Below are positions 26,118 through 34,536 of a stretch of 50,517 nucleotides of DNA, piece after piece (the first letter of the stretch is position 1; the number at the start of each line of letters is the position of its first letter). The notes under the pieces are model-generated. The model made no database searches, had not been told where the DNA came from, and worked only from the letters and a program-made list of their open reading frames with translations. The DNA comes from Trueperaceae bacterium (GTDB lineage: Bacteria > Deinococcota > Deinococci > Deinococcales > Trueperaceae), in NCBI GenBank assembly GCA_020354625.1, contig CP070651.1:4216651-4267167 (forward strand), in the 5' to 3' direction. The position numbers and the translations under genes are program-made.

Positions 26118-27002
26118 CTAGCGGTTCGCACTCAGCACCTGCTTCAGGCGTGGATCGAGCAGGTCTCGCAGGCCGTCACCGAGAAAGTTGAAGCCCATGA
26201 CAGACATCATGATGGCGAGGCCGGGAAAGATGCCCATCCAGGGGGCTTGCTGTAAAAAACCGCGCCCCTCGGCGAGCATCCGGCCCCAACTCGGGTCGGG
26301 GGGTTGGGTGCCGAGCCCAAAAAAGCTTAAGGCCGCTTCCGCCAAGATGGCGAAGGCCAAGCTGAGCGAGGTCTGTACGATGATGGGCCCGATGGCGTTG
26401 GGCAGCACATGCCGCCAGATGATGAAGCCGTCTTGTTGCCCCAGCGCTCTAGCGGCGGTGACGTACTCGAGCCCACGCACTGATATGACCGCACCGCGGG
26501 TAACCCGGGCGAAGATCGGTGCGTAGACGATGGCGATAGCGATCATGGCGTTGCCCACACCGCGTCCGAGGATGGCCATCACCGTGATGGCTAGCAACAC
26601 GGCCGGGAAGGCGAAGAGGATATCCATAAAGCGCATGATGACCTCATCGAGCCAGCGGCCGAAGAAGCCCGCGACCGCGCCGAGGAAGACCCCTGCGGTT
26701 CCGGAGATGGCCACGGCGATGAATGCCACCTTAAATGATACTGCTGCCCCGTAGAGGACGCGTGAGAAGACGTCTCGGCCGAACTCATCGGTGCCGAACG
26801 GATGTCTCAGGCTCGGCGTGGCGAAGCGTTCTGCGAAGTTCATCGCCACCGGATCATACGGGGCGAGCTTCGAACCGAAGAGGGCGATGACGGCGAGGCT
26901 CAAGATGATGATGCTCCCCAATATGATCAGGCGGTGGCGCAAAAAGCGTCGCAGGAAGTCCTTCAGGGGAGACCGATACAGAGTCGGCTCTGGAGAGGTC
27001 AT
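26118..27002 (-). CDS. dppC: Peptide/nickel-type ABC transporter permease (DppC-like)
   Basis: The 294-residue inner-membrane subunit starts at ATG 27002 behind GGAGAG. A cytoplasmic N-terminus and first helix (LIILGSIIILSLAVIALFG) precede the HPFGTDEFGRDVFSRVLYG signature that defines OppC/DppC permeases. Five further helices follow. The ATPase-contact loop EYVTAARALGQ...IIWRHVLPNAIGPI matches the family's EAA loop. It pairs with the DppB-like subunit encoded upstream. The imported substrate (oligopeptide, dipeptide or another small solute) cannot be read from permease sequence. Confidence 0.94.
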   Translation of the reverse strand: MTSPEPTLYRSPLKDFLRRFLRHRLIILGSIIILSLAVIALFGSKLAPYDPVAMNFAERFATPSLRHPFGTDEFGRDVFSRVLYGAAVSFKVAFIAVAISGTAGVFLGAVAGFFGRWLDEVIMRFMDILFAFPAVLLAITVMAILGRGVGNAMIAIAIVYAPIFARVTRGAVISVRGLEYVTAARALGQQDGFIIWRHVLPNAIGPIIVQTSLSLAFAILAEAALSFFGLGTQPPDPSWGRMLAEGRGFLQQAPWMGIFPGLAIMMSVMGFNFLGDGLRDLLDPRLKQVLSANR

Positions 27003-27089
27003 GTGTTGCTCTCTCCTGATTGGATGGTTGCATAGTGGTGGTCGTCCGCTTTCGAGGGCACTGTTTTCTTTCGTAGCTCTCTGTTCATG

Positions 27090-28040
27090 TCAAGCGTAGT
27101 CGATGCTGGGGTCGAGCAGCACGTAGGAGAGATCGGTCAACAGATTGATCACTGCGAAGGCCATGGCGCTCATCAGGACGGCAGCCTGCAGCACCGGATA
27201 GTCGCGTTGCAGGGTCGATTGCAATGCCAACGAACCCAGACCCGGCCAGGAAAAGATGATCTCAACCACCACCACGGCGCTAAAAAGTGTCGCTAGCTGC
27301 AAGCCGATGATGGTGGCGATCGAGATCGCAGCGTTGCGAAGCACGTGCTTGACCACCACCACCCGTTCGGTGAGCCCTTTGGCCCGGGCGGTGCGGACGT
27401 AGTCGCGATGCAAGACTTCGAGCAGGGCGCTGCGCGTGAACCTGGTCATGATCGAGCCGCTGATGATCCCCGCGGTGACGGCCGGCAGGATCAGGTGCCT
27501 GAGCCAATCTGCAGGATCTTCGTTGAGGGATGTGAAGCCGCTCGAGGGGAGCCACTGGAGGTTTTCGGCGAAGACCAGGATGAGCAAGATGCCCATCCAG
27601 AAGTCGGGGATCGATACCCCGATCTGGCTGAGGACCGATACCCCCAGGTCGAGCTTGCCGCCGGGCCTGAGCGCCGAGGCGATGCCGGCCGGTAGCGCGA
27701 TCAAGAGCCCCACCAGCAGCGCAGCCACTGCAAGCACCAGCGTTGCCGGAAGGCGACGGGCGATCTCGGCAGAAATCGGCTTGTCGTTGATCAGGCTCCG
27801 GCCGAAGTCGCCCCGGAACACGATCCCTTGGAGCCAGTCCACATATTGGGTCGTCAACGGGCGATCGAGACCGAGCTGTTTCTCAACGGCGGCTACGGTT
27901 TCATCGGTGGCCTGAACTCCGAGCCTGACGCGCGCCGGGCTGCCGGGGATCAACGGGATGATGGCGAAGGTCAAGATCGATACCCCGAAGAGAACCAGCA
28001 GCAGGCTGCCGAGGCGCTGGAGCAGATAGCGGGAACTCAA
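27090..28040 (-). CDS. dppB: Peptide/nickel-type ABC transporter permease (DppB-like)
   Basis: The 316-residue permease has the family's opening RYLLQRLGSLLLVLFGVSILTF, the PGSPARVRLG motif, QLGLDRPLTTQYVDWL and the cytoplasmic coupling loop DYVRTARAKGL...VVKHVLRNA. Six hydrophobic helices are visible. It forms the channel with DppC. It follows the binding-protein gene by 65 bp that contain strong hairpins, an arrangement often used to keep binding-protein message in excess of permease message. No ATPase gene lies in this operon. Confidence 0.94.
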   Translation of the reverse strand: MSSRYLLQRLGSLLLVLFGVSILTFAIIPLIPGSPARVRLGVQATDETVAAVEKQLGLDRPLTTQYVDWLQGIVFRGDFGRSLINDKPISAEIARRLPATLVLAVAALLVGLLIALPAGIASALRPGGKLDLGVSVLSQIGVSIPDFWMGILLILVFAENLQWLPSSGFTSLNEDPADWLRHLILPAVTAGIISGSIMTRFTRSALLEVLHRDYVRTARAKGLTERVVVVKHVLRNAAISIATIIGLQLATLFSAVVVVEIIFSWPGLGSLALQSTLQRDYPVLQAAVLMSAMAFAVINLLTDLSYVLLDPSIDYA

Positions 28041-28096
28041 GAGGTGGCTTCTTGAGATCCCTCAAGATTGCTCTTGTAACAGAGCAACCTTGAGGG
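28036..28096 (-). other. Intercistronic hairpins between the binding-protein and permease genes
   Basis: CCCTCAAGATTGCTCT (28059-28074) faces AGAGCAACCTTGAGGG (28081-28096): a 16-bp stem with one mismatch (a G-U wobble in the leftward RNA) and a 6-nt loop. A second stem, CTCAAGA/TCTTGAG (28036-28042 with 28050-28056), lies beside it and shares the CTCAAG word, so alternative pairings are possible. It probably acts as a 3' stabiliser and partial terminator for the binding-protein message. Confidence 0.75.
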
Positions 28097-28105
28097 GCGG
28101 GTGGC

Positions 28106-29662
28106 TTACCGGTCCAGCCAAGTCTCGACGAAGCGGATCGCCTGGTCGGCGCGGGTCTGGTAGCCCCGCACATCAGGCCGGTAGGCGTTGATCTCGAGCG
28201 GGTTGTAGATGTAGATGTAGGGCGCTTCGTCGACGATCGTCTGGTTCACCTGGGCGTAGATTTCCCGGCGTTCCTCGAAGTCGGCGGTCTGTCGCCCCTG
28301 TTCGAGCAAGGTATCAACCGTTGAGTTGCTGTAGCCCGTGAAGTTGAAGACCTCTCCGGTCTTGTGCTGGGCATAGAAGAAGTCGTCTGGGTCGACCAGC
28401 ACGTTCCAGCTGCACACGTAGGTGTCGTAGTTACCGGCACCTTCCTCCTCGAGCCATTCGGCCCACTCGAGCGAGCGGATCGAGGTGGTGATGCCCAAGG
28501 GCGCCAGCTGCGCTTGGAGCACTTGGGCGATGCGGACCGATTCTTCGTACTGAGAAGTCGGCATGATCTCGAACTCGAAGCCGTCGCCGACCCCGGCTTC
28601 TGCCATCAGCGCACGGGCCTTGTCGAGATCTTGTTCATAGGGTGCGTAGCCGAAGTCCCACACGTTCGATGACGGGATGGGATCCTGGGTGGGCTCGGCG
28701 TTCCCGAAGGCACCGGCGAGCGCCAGCTCGTCGCGGTTGATGGCGTTGGCGATGGCCTGCCGCACACGCACGTCGTTGAGCGGCTCCCGGTTGAGGTTGA
28801 CGCCGATATACCAGTAGGCGCCGGCAGGGACTTCGTCGATGACGACATCGTCGCGCGCTTTGAGCTCTTCGACACTCTGCGCCGGTACCGCGAAGGCCCA
28901 GTCGATATCGCCGCTGATGAGCGCGCTACGCCGCACCGCATCGTCGGAGATGATCCGGATCTCGACGGCATCGAGGTAGGGGAGCCCTTCGCGCCAGTAG
29001 TTCTCGTTGCGCTCCAGTACGAGCTTGGAGCCGGGTTGGAACTCGGTGATCTTGAAGGGGCCGGTGCCGATCGGCTCGGTGTTGATGGTGCCATCTTCGA
29101 CACTTTCACGGGCGATGATACCTACCGTTTTATCGGTGGCGAGCCTGCCGAGCAAACCCGGATTGGGCGCACCGAGCGTCATCACCACGGTGCGGTCGTC
29201 GGGGGCTGCTACCTCGGTTACGCCGCCGAGCTTGTAGGCGTTGCCCGAGCCGGTTGCGGGGTCGAGCATGCGCTGGTAGGTGAACACCACATCGTCGGCC
29301 ACCAGGGGACGGCCGTTGCTGAACCGCACTCCTTCACGTAGGGTAAAGGTCCACTGCAGGCCGTCATCCGAAACCCCCCAACTCTCTGCCAGCGAGGGCT
29401 GTACGTTCAGCTCTTCGTCGAGCGTGAGGAGCGTGTCGAGCACGTTCTCGAGCACCTGGAAGCTCGAGCGGGCACTGGTGATGTGTGGATCCAAACCGAC
29501 GGGATCTTGTTGCCAGGCGGCGATGAGGGTGCCGCCGCGCTCTACGCCGGCGTCTTGCGTGAGCCCGCTGACGGCGAGGCCGAGCAGCAGGAGCGAGACG
29601 AGGATTCGGGTCACATAGCTTCGGGTCCTATTCTGCATAATCTCCATCTTTCTTGTGAGCAT
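28106..29662 (-). CDS. dppA: Family 5 extracellular solute-binding protein (DppA/OppA-like)
   Basis: The product is up to 518 residues; ATG 29638 (MQNRTRSYV, with GGAG just upstream) is an alternative start to 29662. A Sec signal (ILVSLLLLGLAVSGLTQ) lacks a lipobox Cys. The mature protein has the family 5 framework: GGTLIAAWQQDPVGLDPH, TLDEELNVQPSLAESW, WTFTLREGVRFSNGRPL, GTGPFKITEFQPGSKLVLERN and ADQAIRFVE near the end. It captures the substrate outside the inner membrane and delivers it to DppB/DppC. A 14-bp palindromic site lies ~180 bp upstream and strong hairpins lie after the stop. Confidence 0.94.
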   Translation of the reverse strand: MLTRKMEIMQNRTRSYVTRILVSLLLLGLAVSGLTQDAGVERGGTLIAAWQQDPVGLDPHITSARSSFQVLENVLDTLLTLDEELNVQPSLAESWGVSDDGLQWTFTLREGVRFSNGRPLVADDVVFTYQRMLDPATGSGNAYKLGGVTEVAAPDDRTVVMTLGAPNPGLLGRLATDKTVGIIARESVEDGTINTEPIGTGPFKITEFQPGSKLVLERNENYWREGLPYLDAVEIRIISDDAVRRSALISGDIDWAFAVPAQSVEELKARDDVVIDEVPAGAYWYIGVNLNREPLNDVRVRQAIANAINRDELALAGAFGNAEPTQDPIPSSNVWDFGYAPYEQDLDKARALMAEAGVGDGFEFEIMPTSQYEESVRIAQVLQAQLAPLGITTSIRSLEWAEWLEEEGAGNYDTYVCSWNVLVDPDDFFYAQHKTGEVFNFTGYSNSTVDTLLEQGRQTADFEERREIYAQVNQTIVDEAPYIYIYNPLEINAYRPDVRGYQTRADQAIRFVETWLDR

Positions 29663-29837
29663 TTTTCACCATCATCACGATGAGGTCTTCAATTGCCGAC
29701 TCCCATCAACCGCTCTGGGGCTGCCCAATGTGTTTGGCAAGATGTGACGGGCTTCCTCGGCAGGCATCCAGTAGCTTCTTAGGGATATCTCCTCCCTTCC
29801 CGGAGTTGCTTATTCAAACACGGCTGCTACAACACAC

Positions 29838-29858
29838 TCAAGCTAGCACTGAGCTTGA
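29838..29858. other. Palindromic site upstream of the transporter operon
   Basis: TCAAGCT (29838-29844) and AGCTTGA (29852-29858) flank 7 bp. The position, ~180 bp before the binding-protein start, fits an operator or leader hairpin. The sequence between 29663 and 29837 shows nothing else recognisable. Confidence 0.4.
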
Positions 29859-29904
29859 AGTATCACCATAACATTAAGGCCTATTTTGGCTGACCGAGTG
29901 AGCA

Positions 29905-29930
29905 TAAAAAGAGCCGCCCGAAGGCGGCTT
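29905..29930 (-). terminator. Intrinsic terminator of the vWA gene
   Basis: Read on the minus strand, AGCCGCC and GGCGGCT close a UUCG tetraloop and are followed by CTTTTTAT. It lies about 22 bp beyond the vWA stop codon. Confidence 0.92.
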
Positions 29931-29951
29931 ATAGCGTTTTTGTTTTGCTGG

Positions 29952-30557
29952 TCAGCTTGTCAAGACAGTGGCCTGTTCGGTGCGCAAGTCCATGACCGTA
30001 CGGCTCATCTGCTCATAGGCGGCGACGGTACCTTCTCGGGTGGCGGTGTAATCGAAGGTCGTCTGTGCGGGGATGTTCAGGCGGCTGCCCACTTCGAAGG
30101 CGTCCTGGTCGGCCGCCAGGAAGACAAACTCCCACTTGTAGACCTCGTGCTGATGCTTGATCATTTCAGCTACTTGGTTCCGGCTGTAGATGTCGCTGGC
30201 GTTTTCGATGCCGTCGGTGAGGATGCAGACGATTACTTTACCCGGACGGTCTGACTCCGCCATAGCGGCGAACCGCTGGCCCGCCTGATCTACCGCGAGG
30301 CCGATCGCATCGAGCAGCGCCGTCGTTCCCCTGGGAATGTAGTTCTGCTCGTTCAGCCTGGGGGCGTCGTCGAGGCCCCTCGCTTGGTAGGCGAGCGCCG
30401 ACTCGTGGTCGAAGAGCACCAGAGTGAGTGCTGCTTCGCCCGGTACTTGCATCTGCGCGTCGACGAAGGCGTTGAAGCCGCCGATGGCCTCTTCCTTGAT
30501 GGTCCGCATCGATCCGCTTCTGTCGATGATAGCGATGATCTCGGTGTAATCTCCCAT
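29952..30557 (-). CDS. von Willebrand factor A domain protein
   Basis: The start at ATG 30557 follows GAGAGGAG; the longer frame to 30644 has no ribosome site. The 201-residue product is essentially one vWA domain. The metal-ion-dependent adhesion site is complete: DRSGSM (DxSxS), Thr in PRGTTALLDA and Asp in ILTDGIENASD. There is no signal peptide or membrane helix, so it is cytoplasmic. Stand-alone vWA proteins of this size often partner with MoxR ATPases or act in stress and tellurium-type systems, but no such partner is in view. It ends at a strong terminator and is monocistronic. Confidence 0.9.
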   Translation of the reverse strand: MGDYTEIIAIIDRSGSMRTIKEEAIGGFNAFVDAQMQVPGEAALTLVLFDHESALAYQARGLDDAPRLNEQNYIPRGTTALLDAIGLAVDQAGQRFAAMAESDRPGKVIVCILTDGIENASDIYSRNQVAEMIKHQHEVYKWEFVFLAADQDAFEVGSRLNIPAQTTFDYTATREGTVAAYEQMSRTVMDLRTEQATVLTS

Positions 30558-30715
30558 GATCTCCTCTCTCCCTGGTCTAGCTCGCCGCTGGGGCTGGGCG
30601 AAAGCGCTCATACCCCCGCTGTTGGAGTCGGAGAATATCACCATGGACCGCCCTTTTCCGTGCGATGTTTCATTAGTGGCGACAGATGCAAGAGCCTTGC
30701 ATCTCGGTGAGAGAG

Positions 30716-31702
30716 CTAGAGGAGCCTCTTTTCATAGATCGTACGAATCGTCGTCTCGATATCCGGCTCCTCGATCGAGAGATCGCGTATGGCGTATCGT
30801 TCAGAAACGGCCTGGATCAATGCCGGGGCGGTGATCTTGCGGCGATCGAAGCGGTAGATGGCGCGTTGGTCTGAGTAGGAGAGCAATTCGGCACCGATCA
30901 CCGCGACTTCGGCGTAGCTCTCGGCAAAGTCGACGATCAGCCGGTGATGACCACCGAAGCGTTCTAGCAGCCGAGCGAGCTCGCCATCGAAGATGAGCTT
31001 ACCTCGGTCGATGATCATGACCCGGCGGCACAAGCGTTGCACATCGGCGATGTCGTGGGTGGTGAGGAGAACGGTGGTTTCTCGCTCTTCGTTGATGTGA
31101 CGGATGAAGTTACGGATGCGCTCTTTCGCCACCACGTCGAGGCCGATCGTGGGTTCATCAAAGAAGAGCAGTTCGGGATCGTGCAACAGGGCCGCACAGA
31201 TATCGGCCCGCATACGCTGACCGAGCGAGAGAGATCGCACCGGAACGTCGAGAAAGGGAGCGAGCTCCAAGAGGTCGTTGAACTCAGCGAGGTTGCGCTT
31301 GAAGCGCCCGGTGGGGATCTGGTACAGATGCCGGTGAAGCTCAAACGATTCGATGACCGGCAGGTCCCACCAGAGTGTGGTGCGCTGACCGAAGACCGCG
31401 CCGATACGTGCTACATAATGTCTCCGATCTTTCCAAGGGACAAAACCGTTCACGATCAGTCTCCCACTCGAGGGCACCAGCAAGCCGGTCAGCATCTTGA
31501 TGGTGGTCGATTTACCGGCGCCGTTCGGCCCGAGATACCCGACCAGCTCACCCGCTTCGATCGTGAAGTCGATCCCGTCCACCGCCCGGATGAGGCGGGA
31601 ACGGCGCGTCACGAGGTTTTGAAGCGATGCCCAGCGACCCTGATGATACCTACGGACGTGAAACGTCTTTTCGAGCTTGGAAACGTGGACGATGCTCAAC
31701 AC
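30716..31702 (-). CDS. ABC-2 exporter ATP-binding protein
   Basis: The 328-residue ATPase has Walker A GPNGAGKST, Q-loop region GAVFGQRTTLWWDLPV, signature LSLGQRMR, Walker B LLFFDEPT and the switch His in TTHD. The ~90-residue C-terminal extension is typical of daunorubicin/Nod-type ABC-2 exporters. Its start abuts the stop of the adjoining permease gene (31702/31703), and the three genes 33316-30716 form one transcription unit in the order permease, permease, ATPase. It energises export by the two DUF990 permeases. The WWDLPV Q-loop variant is the form I associate with DUF990 exporters. Confidence 0.95.
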   Translation of the reverse strand: MLSIVHVSKLEKTFHVRRYHQGRWASLQNLVTRRSRLIRAVDGIDFTIEAGELVGYLGPNGAGKSTTIKMLTGLLVPSSGRLIVNGFVPWKDRRHYVARIGAVFGQRTTLWWDLPVIESFELHRHLYQIPTGRFKRNLAEFNDLLELAPFLDVPVRSLSLGQRMRADICAALLHDPELLFFDEPTIGLDVVAKERIRNFIRHINEERETTVLLTTHDIADVQRLCRRVMIIDRGKLIFDGELARLLERFGGHHRLIVDFAESYAEVAVIGAELLSYSDQRAIYRFDRRKITAPALIQAVSERYAIRDLSIEEPDIETTIRTIYEKRLL

Positions 31703-32512
31703 TCAGCTCCCGGTACTCTGATAATGCTTGACGCCAAAGCGCCAAAACGCAAGGGCGGCGACGAAACTCGCCACACCGACGAGCGGCGACAGAAACGGGG
31801 CGAAGGCCGGGAAACCGAAGGGGTCTGGCTTGTCTAGAAAGTAGAGTACCGGGTAGTAGTTGAGGAAGATCGCGGGAACGAGATAGGTGAATATGCGGCG
31901 CAGCCAGTTCTGGTAGATGTGCATGGGATAGGAGATGAGGTAGCTGCCCCCGTAGGTCAGGATGTTGATCGCCTCGATCGATTCGACGGTCCAGAAGGTG
32001 ATGGTCGAGCCGACGATGTAGAGCCCGCCGAAAAAGAGCACCATGCCGGTGACGACCAGGGGGAGGTAGAGGACCTTGGCCAGTGTCCAGTCGAGCTGGG
32101 TCACGGTCACGGCAAAAAGCAGGACGCCGGCCCCGAAAACGATCCGTCCGAGCCTCCGCAAGGCGAACTGCGAGCCTAACACCTGGGTCAAAAGGTGTGC
32201 GGGCCGCAGCATGATTTGGTCGAAGCTGCCGTGGCGGACGGACGCGCCGAAGTCTTGTGGGTCGAAGCCGCCGAACACCATGTCCATGATACCGAACGAG
32301 ATCTCCAGCAACCCAAAGAGGAATGCGACTTCGCCGAGCGTCCAACCACCGATCTGCTCGAAGCGCTCAAAAACCAGCGCCAGCGCGGCGAACTCCGTAG
32401 CGGTCACGAGTATGGCGCTGAACAGGTCGAAGGAGAAGGATACACGATACTGGAGTTGGCTTCGGATCTGGACCCCGAGGAGTCGACGGTAGATGTCGAA
32501 GGCTTGCCGCAC
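31703..32512 (-). CDS. ABC-2 family permease (DUF990), subunit 2
   Basis: The 269-residue integral membrane protein (GTG start at 32512, directly abutting the previous stop) has six hydrophobic segments. Motifs typical of the DUF990 family are present: GEVAFLFGLLEISFGIMDM, a charged loop FGASVRHGSFDQIMLRPAHLL, then TFWTVES and a late YYPVLYFLDKPDP. It forms a heterodimeric channel with the next permease. The exported substrate is unknown; the family is broadly distributed and poorly characterised. Confidence 0.9.
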   Translation of the reverse strand: MRQAFDIYRRLLGVQIRSQLQYRVSFSFDLFSAILVTATEFAALALVFERFEQIGGWTLGEVAFLFGLLEISFGIMDMVFGGFDPQDFGASVRHGSFDQIMLRPAHLLTQVLGSQFALRRLGRIVFGAGVLLFAVTVTQLDWTLAKVLYLPLVVTGMVLFFGGLYIVGSTITFWTVESIEAINILTYGGSYLISYPMHIYQNWLRRIFTYLVPAIFLNYYPVLYFLDKPDPFGFPAFAPFLSPLVGVASFVAALAFWRFGVKHYQSTGS

Positions 32513-33316
32513 CTATCCCCCCAGAATCACCAGTCGCCGCAGTCCGAAACGGAGCACGGCCTGGACGAGCACGATGAGACCGAGAGCCCAGGCCGCTTGG
32601 AGCAGCAAGGCTTCAACAAGCGCAGGACCGCTCACGATGCCCAAGTAGATTTCCACCACGGTATTGAGCAGGTAGGGGAAAGGTGTGAAGCTCGCCAGCT
32701 TCTGCACCCACGCCGGGAAGAAGGCGAGCGGCATCAGAAAACCGGAGAAGAAGAGGACCGAAAGGAAAGCGAAGCGCCCAAATCCCCGGGCATTGGGTGA
32801 CCAGAACGCAGCGGTGTTGACGAGAAAGCGCCAGGCGAAGCTTACCAGCCAGCTCAGCAGCAGTGACGTCGCCAAGGCGAGCCACGCCCAGATGGTGGTG
32901 GGATAGGTCAAGTCGAAAAAGATCTCGTAGATCAGCATAAAGGTCACGCCGCGCAGAAGGAGACTCGCCACAGCGCGCCCCAGGTCCTGAGCCAACCAGA
33001 AAGAGAAGAGGTTCATCGGTTTGAGCAGATCGGCCGCTACGTCGCCCCTGTGCACTGCGTACATGAAGTCGTACCAGCCGAACAGGCTCAGGTAGGCGAT
33101 CACCGCTTGGCTCAAGCCCGTATAAGTGATCACGCCCGCTACGGTATAGCCTTCGACGACTTGCCGGTCGCCGTAGAGCGCCAGTAGAATGGCGACGCGC
33201 AGAAGGCCGAAAAAGATGTTGGTGGCAAGGCCCGCAACCGCGGCGGCGCGGTAGGTAAGGGTTCGCTGGAACGATCTCTTGGCTACTTCGAAATAGAGCT
33301 TCAACACCTCAATCAA
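32513..33316 (-). CDS. ABC-2 family permease (DUF990), subunit 1
   Basis: This 267-residue protein is first in the exporter operon. About six hydrophobic helices are visible. YFEVAKRSFQRTLTYRAA is the usual cytoplasmic lead-in, and GDVAADLLKPMNLFSFWLAQ corresponds to the GSFDQIMLRPAHLL loop of the partner subunit, showing that the two permeases are distant paralogues. It works with the adjoining permease and ATPase. An 18-bp perfect tandem repeat lies just upstream of its start. Confidence 0.9.
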   Translation of the reverse strand: MIEVLKLYFEVAKRSFQRTLTYRAAAVAGLATNIFFGLLRVAILLALYGDRQVVEGYTVAGVITYTGLSQAVIAYLSLFGWYDFMYAVHRGDVAADLLKPMNLFSFWLAQDLGRAVASLLLRGVTFMLIYEIFFDLTYPTTIWAWLALATSLLLSWLVSFAWRFLVNTAAFWSPNARGFGRFAFLSVLFFSGFLMPLAFFPAWVQKLASFTPFPYLLNTVVEIYLGIVSGPALVEALLLQAAWALGLIVLVQAVLRFGLRRLVILGG

Positions 33317-33325
33317 ACTTTCAAA

Positions 33326-33361
33326 AAGCCGAACGTACCCTTGAAGCCGAACGTACCCTTG
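33326..33361. repeat. 18-bp perfect tandem direct repeat upstream of the ABC-2 operon
   Basis: AAGCCGAACGTACCCTTG occurs at 33326-33343 and again at 33344-33361 with no gap. It lies between the start of the exporter operon (33316) and the stop of the SelA/DgaE-like gene (33409). It may be an iterated binding site or a slippage duplication. Confidence 0.85.
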
Positions 33362-33408
33362 TGCGATGCACCTTTGAGAATACCGTATGCGAGTCGGGAA
33401 CGGTTCGG

Positions 33409-34536
33409 CTACCTGGGAACCACTTTCGAGCTGAGGATCTCGAGCAAGCGGTCGCGTACCGTCTCTGCCTCGCCCGGCTCGAGTGTCATGGGGTTCAGGT
33501 AGAGTCCCCCCGGTCCCGCGGGTGCCACCGAGATGGCCGGCTCTCCGTGTGCAAGTTCGTCGATGATGCGGTCGTGCGTGATACCTGCCGTTTCCGAATC
33601 GACCAGCACGAGGCTTCGTGGCAGGGGTTGGCCCGCTTCGTTGGGGAAGTCGCGCTTGGCGACCACGCCATCGATATCACTGAGGGTCTCGTTCCACATG
33701 GTGACGATGCGCTCGCACTCGTTGGCTCGAGCCTGATGATCGAGTTTCACGTAACGCTCCACCGCGGCCAAGAGGCCGAACATCTCCTCTTTGCCGACCT
33801 TCATGGGGCGTCCGATGGCGTGGTTGGGGTTGCCGTGGACCCGGCAGCATTCGATGAGGGTGCGGCGTCCCAAGATCAGCCCGGTGGCTTGTGGGCCGCG
33901 CAGGTCCTTGCCGCCGCTGAACAGGGCCAGATCCGCCCCCATATGGGTGAAACCCCAGAGATTGCTGACCGGGGGAAGCTGGGCTGCCGCGTCGACCACC
34001 ACGGGGATGCCGTGCGCCTTGGCGACTTCGATGACCTCCTCGAGCGGCAACTCTCCGGGGCGGTTCATCGCCCCTTGGAACCAGAAGATGCCGGCCGTCT
34101 TTTCGCTGAGGGCTGTCAAGAGATCGCTGCGGGTCGTAGCAGTGGAGTTGCCGATCTCGATGAGATCGACCCCGACTTGGCGCACGGCGTGATCGTAGCC
34201 GTTGCGGTGGAGCTTTTGGACGATGATTTCGCATTTCAGGCCATCCAGACTGGGGAGTTGGTGTACCGCGTCGGGATCGGTGCCCGCCACACAAGCTGCG
34301 GTGGCCAGGACCAGACCCGCAGCAGCTCCCGAGCTGACATAGGCCGCTTCGTTGCGAGTCAGCTCGGCGATGCGCTCGCCCACCTTGCGTTGCAGTTCGT
34401 CCAGGTCGACAAAAGAGCGGGCGGCTTCCGCCATCGCTGCCACGACTTCGGGCGGCATCAGAGAACCTCCTAGCCGGGTCAGCGTCGCGTTGGCGTTGAT
34501 GACGGGCCGGATTCCCAGGGCCTGGTAGCTCGTCAC
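33409..34536 (-). CDS. SelA/DgaE-like PLP-dependent enzyme
   Basis: GTG 34536 is chosen because it overlaps the amidohydrolase stop by 4 bp (GTGA), giving 375 residues. The fold is that of SelA-type aminotransferases: LGIRPVINANATLTRLGGSLMPP at the N-terminus, SSGAAAGLVLA for phosphate binding, VVDAAAQLPP for the PLP-ring Asp, and the PLP Lys in FSGGKDLRGPQ. Proteins of this subgroup include D-glucosaminate-6-phosphate ammonia-lyase (DgaE); they are not selenocysteine synthases. The coupled amidohydrolase points to catabolism of an amino-sugar-derived or similar compound. No selenocysteine genes are nearby. Confidence 0.88.
   Translation of the reverse strand: MTSYQALGIRPVINANATLTRLGGSLMPPEVVAAMAEAARSFVDLDELQRKVGERIAELTRNEAAYVSSGAAAGLVLATAACVAGTDPDAVHQLPSLDGLKCEIIVQKLHRNGYDHAVRQVGVDLIEIGNSTATTRSDLLTALSEKTAGIFWFQGAMNRPGELPLEEVIEVAKAHGIPVVVDAAAQLPPVSNLWGFTHMGADLALFSGGKDLRGPQATGLILGRRTLIECCRVHGNPNHAIGRPMKVGKEEMFGLLAAVERYVKLDHQARANECERIVTMWNETLSDIDGVVAKRDFPNEAGQPLPRSLVLVDSETAGITHDRIIDELAHGEPAISVAPAGPGGLYLNPMTLEPGEAETVRDRLLEILSSKVVPR

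Noticed and set aside
33361-34473. Rightward ORF of 370 codons
   Set aside because: It is antisense to the SelA/DgaE-like gene, whose motifs are clear; the shadow has no recognisable domain and appears because of G+C-rich codon use.
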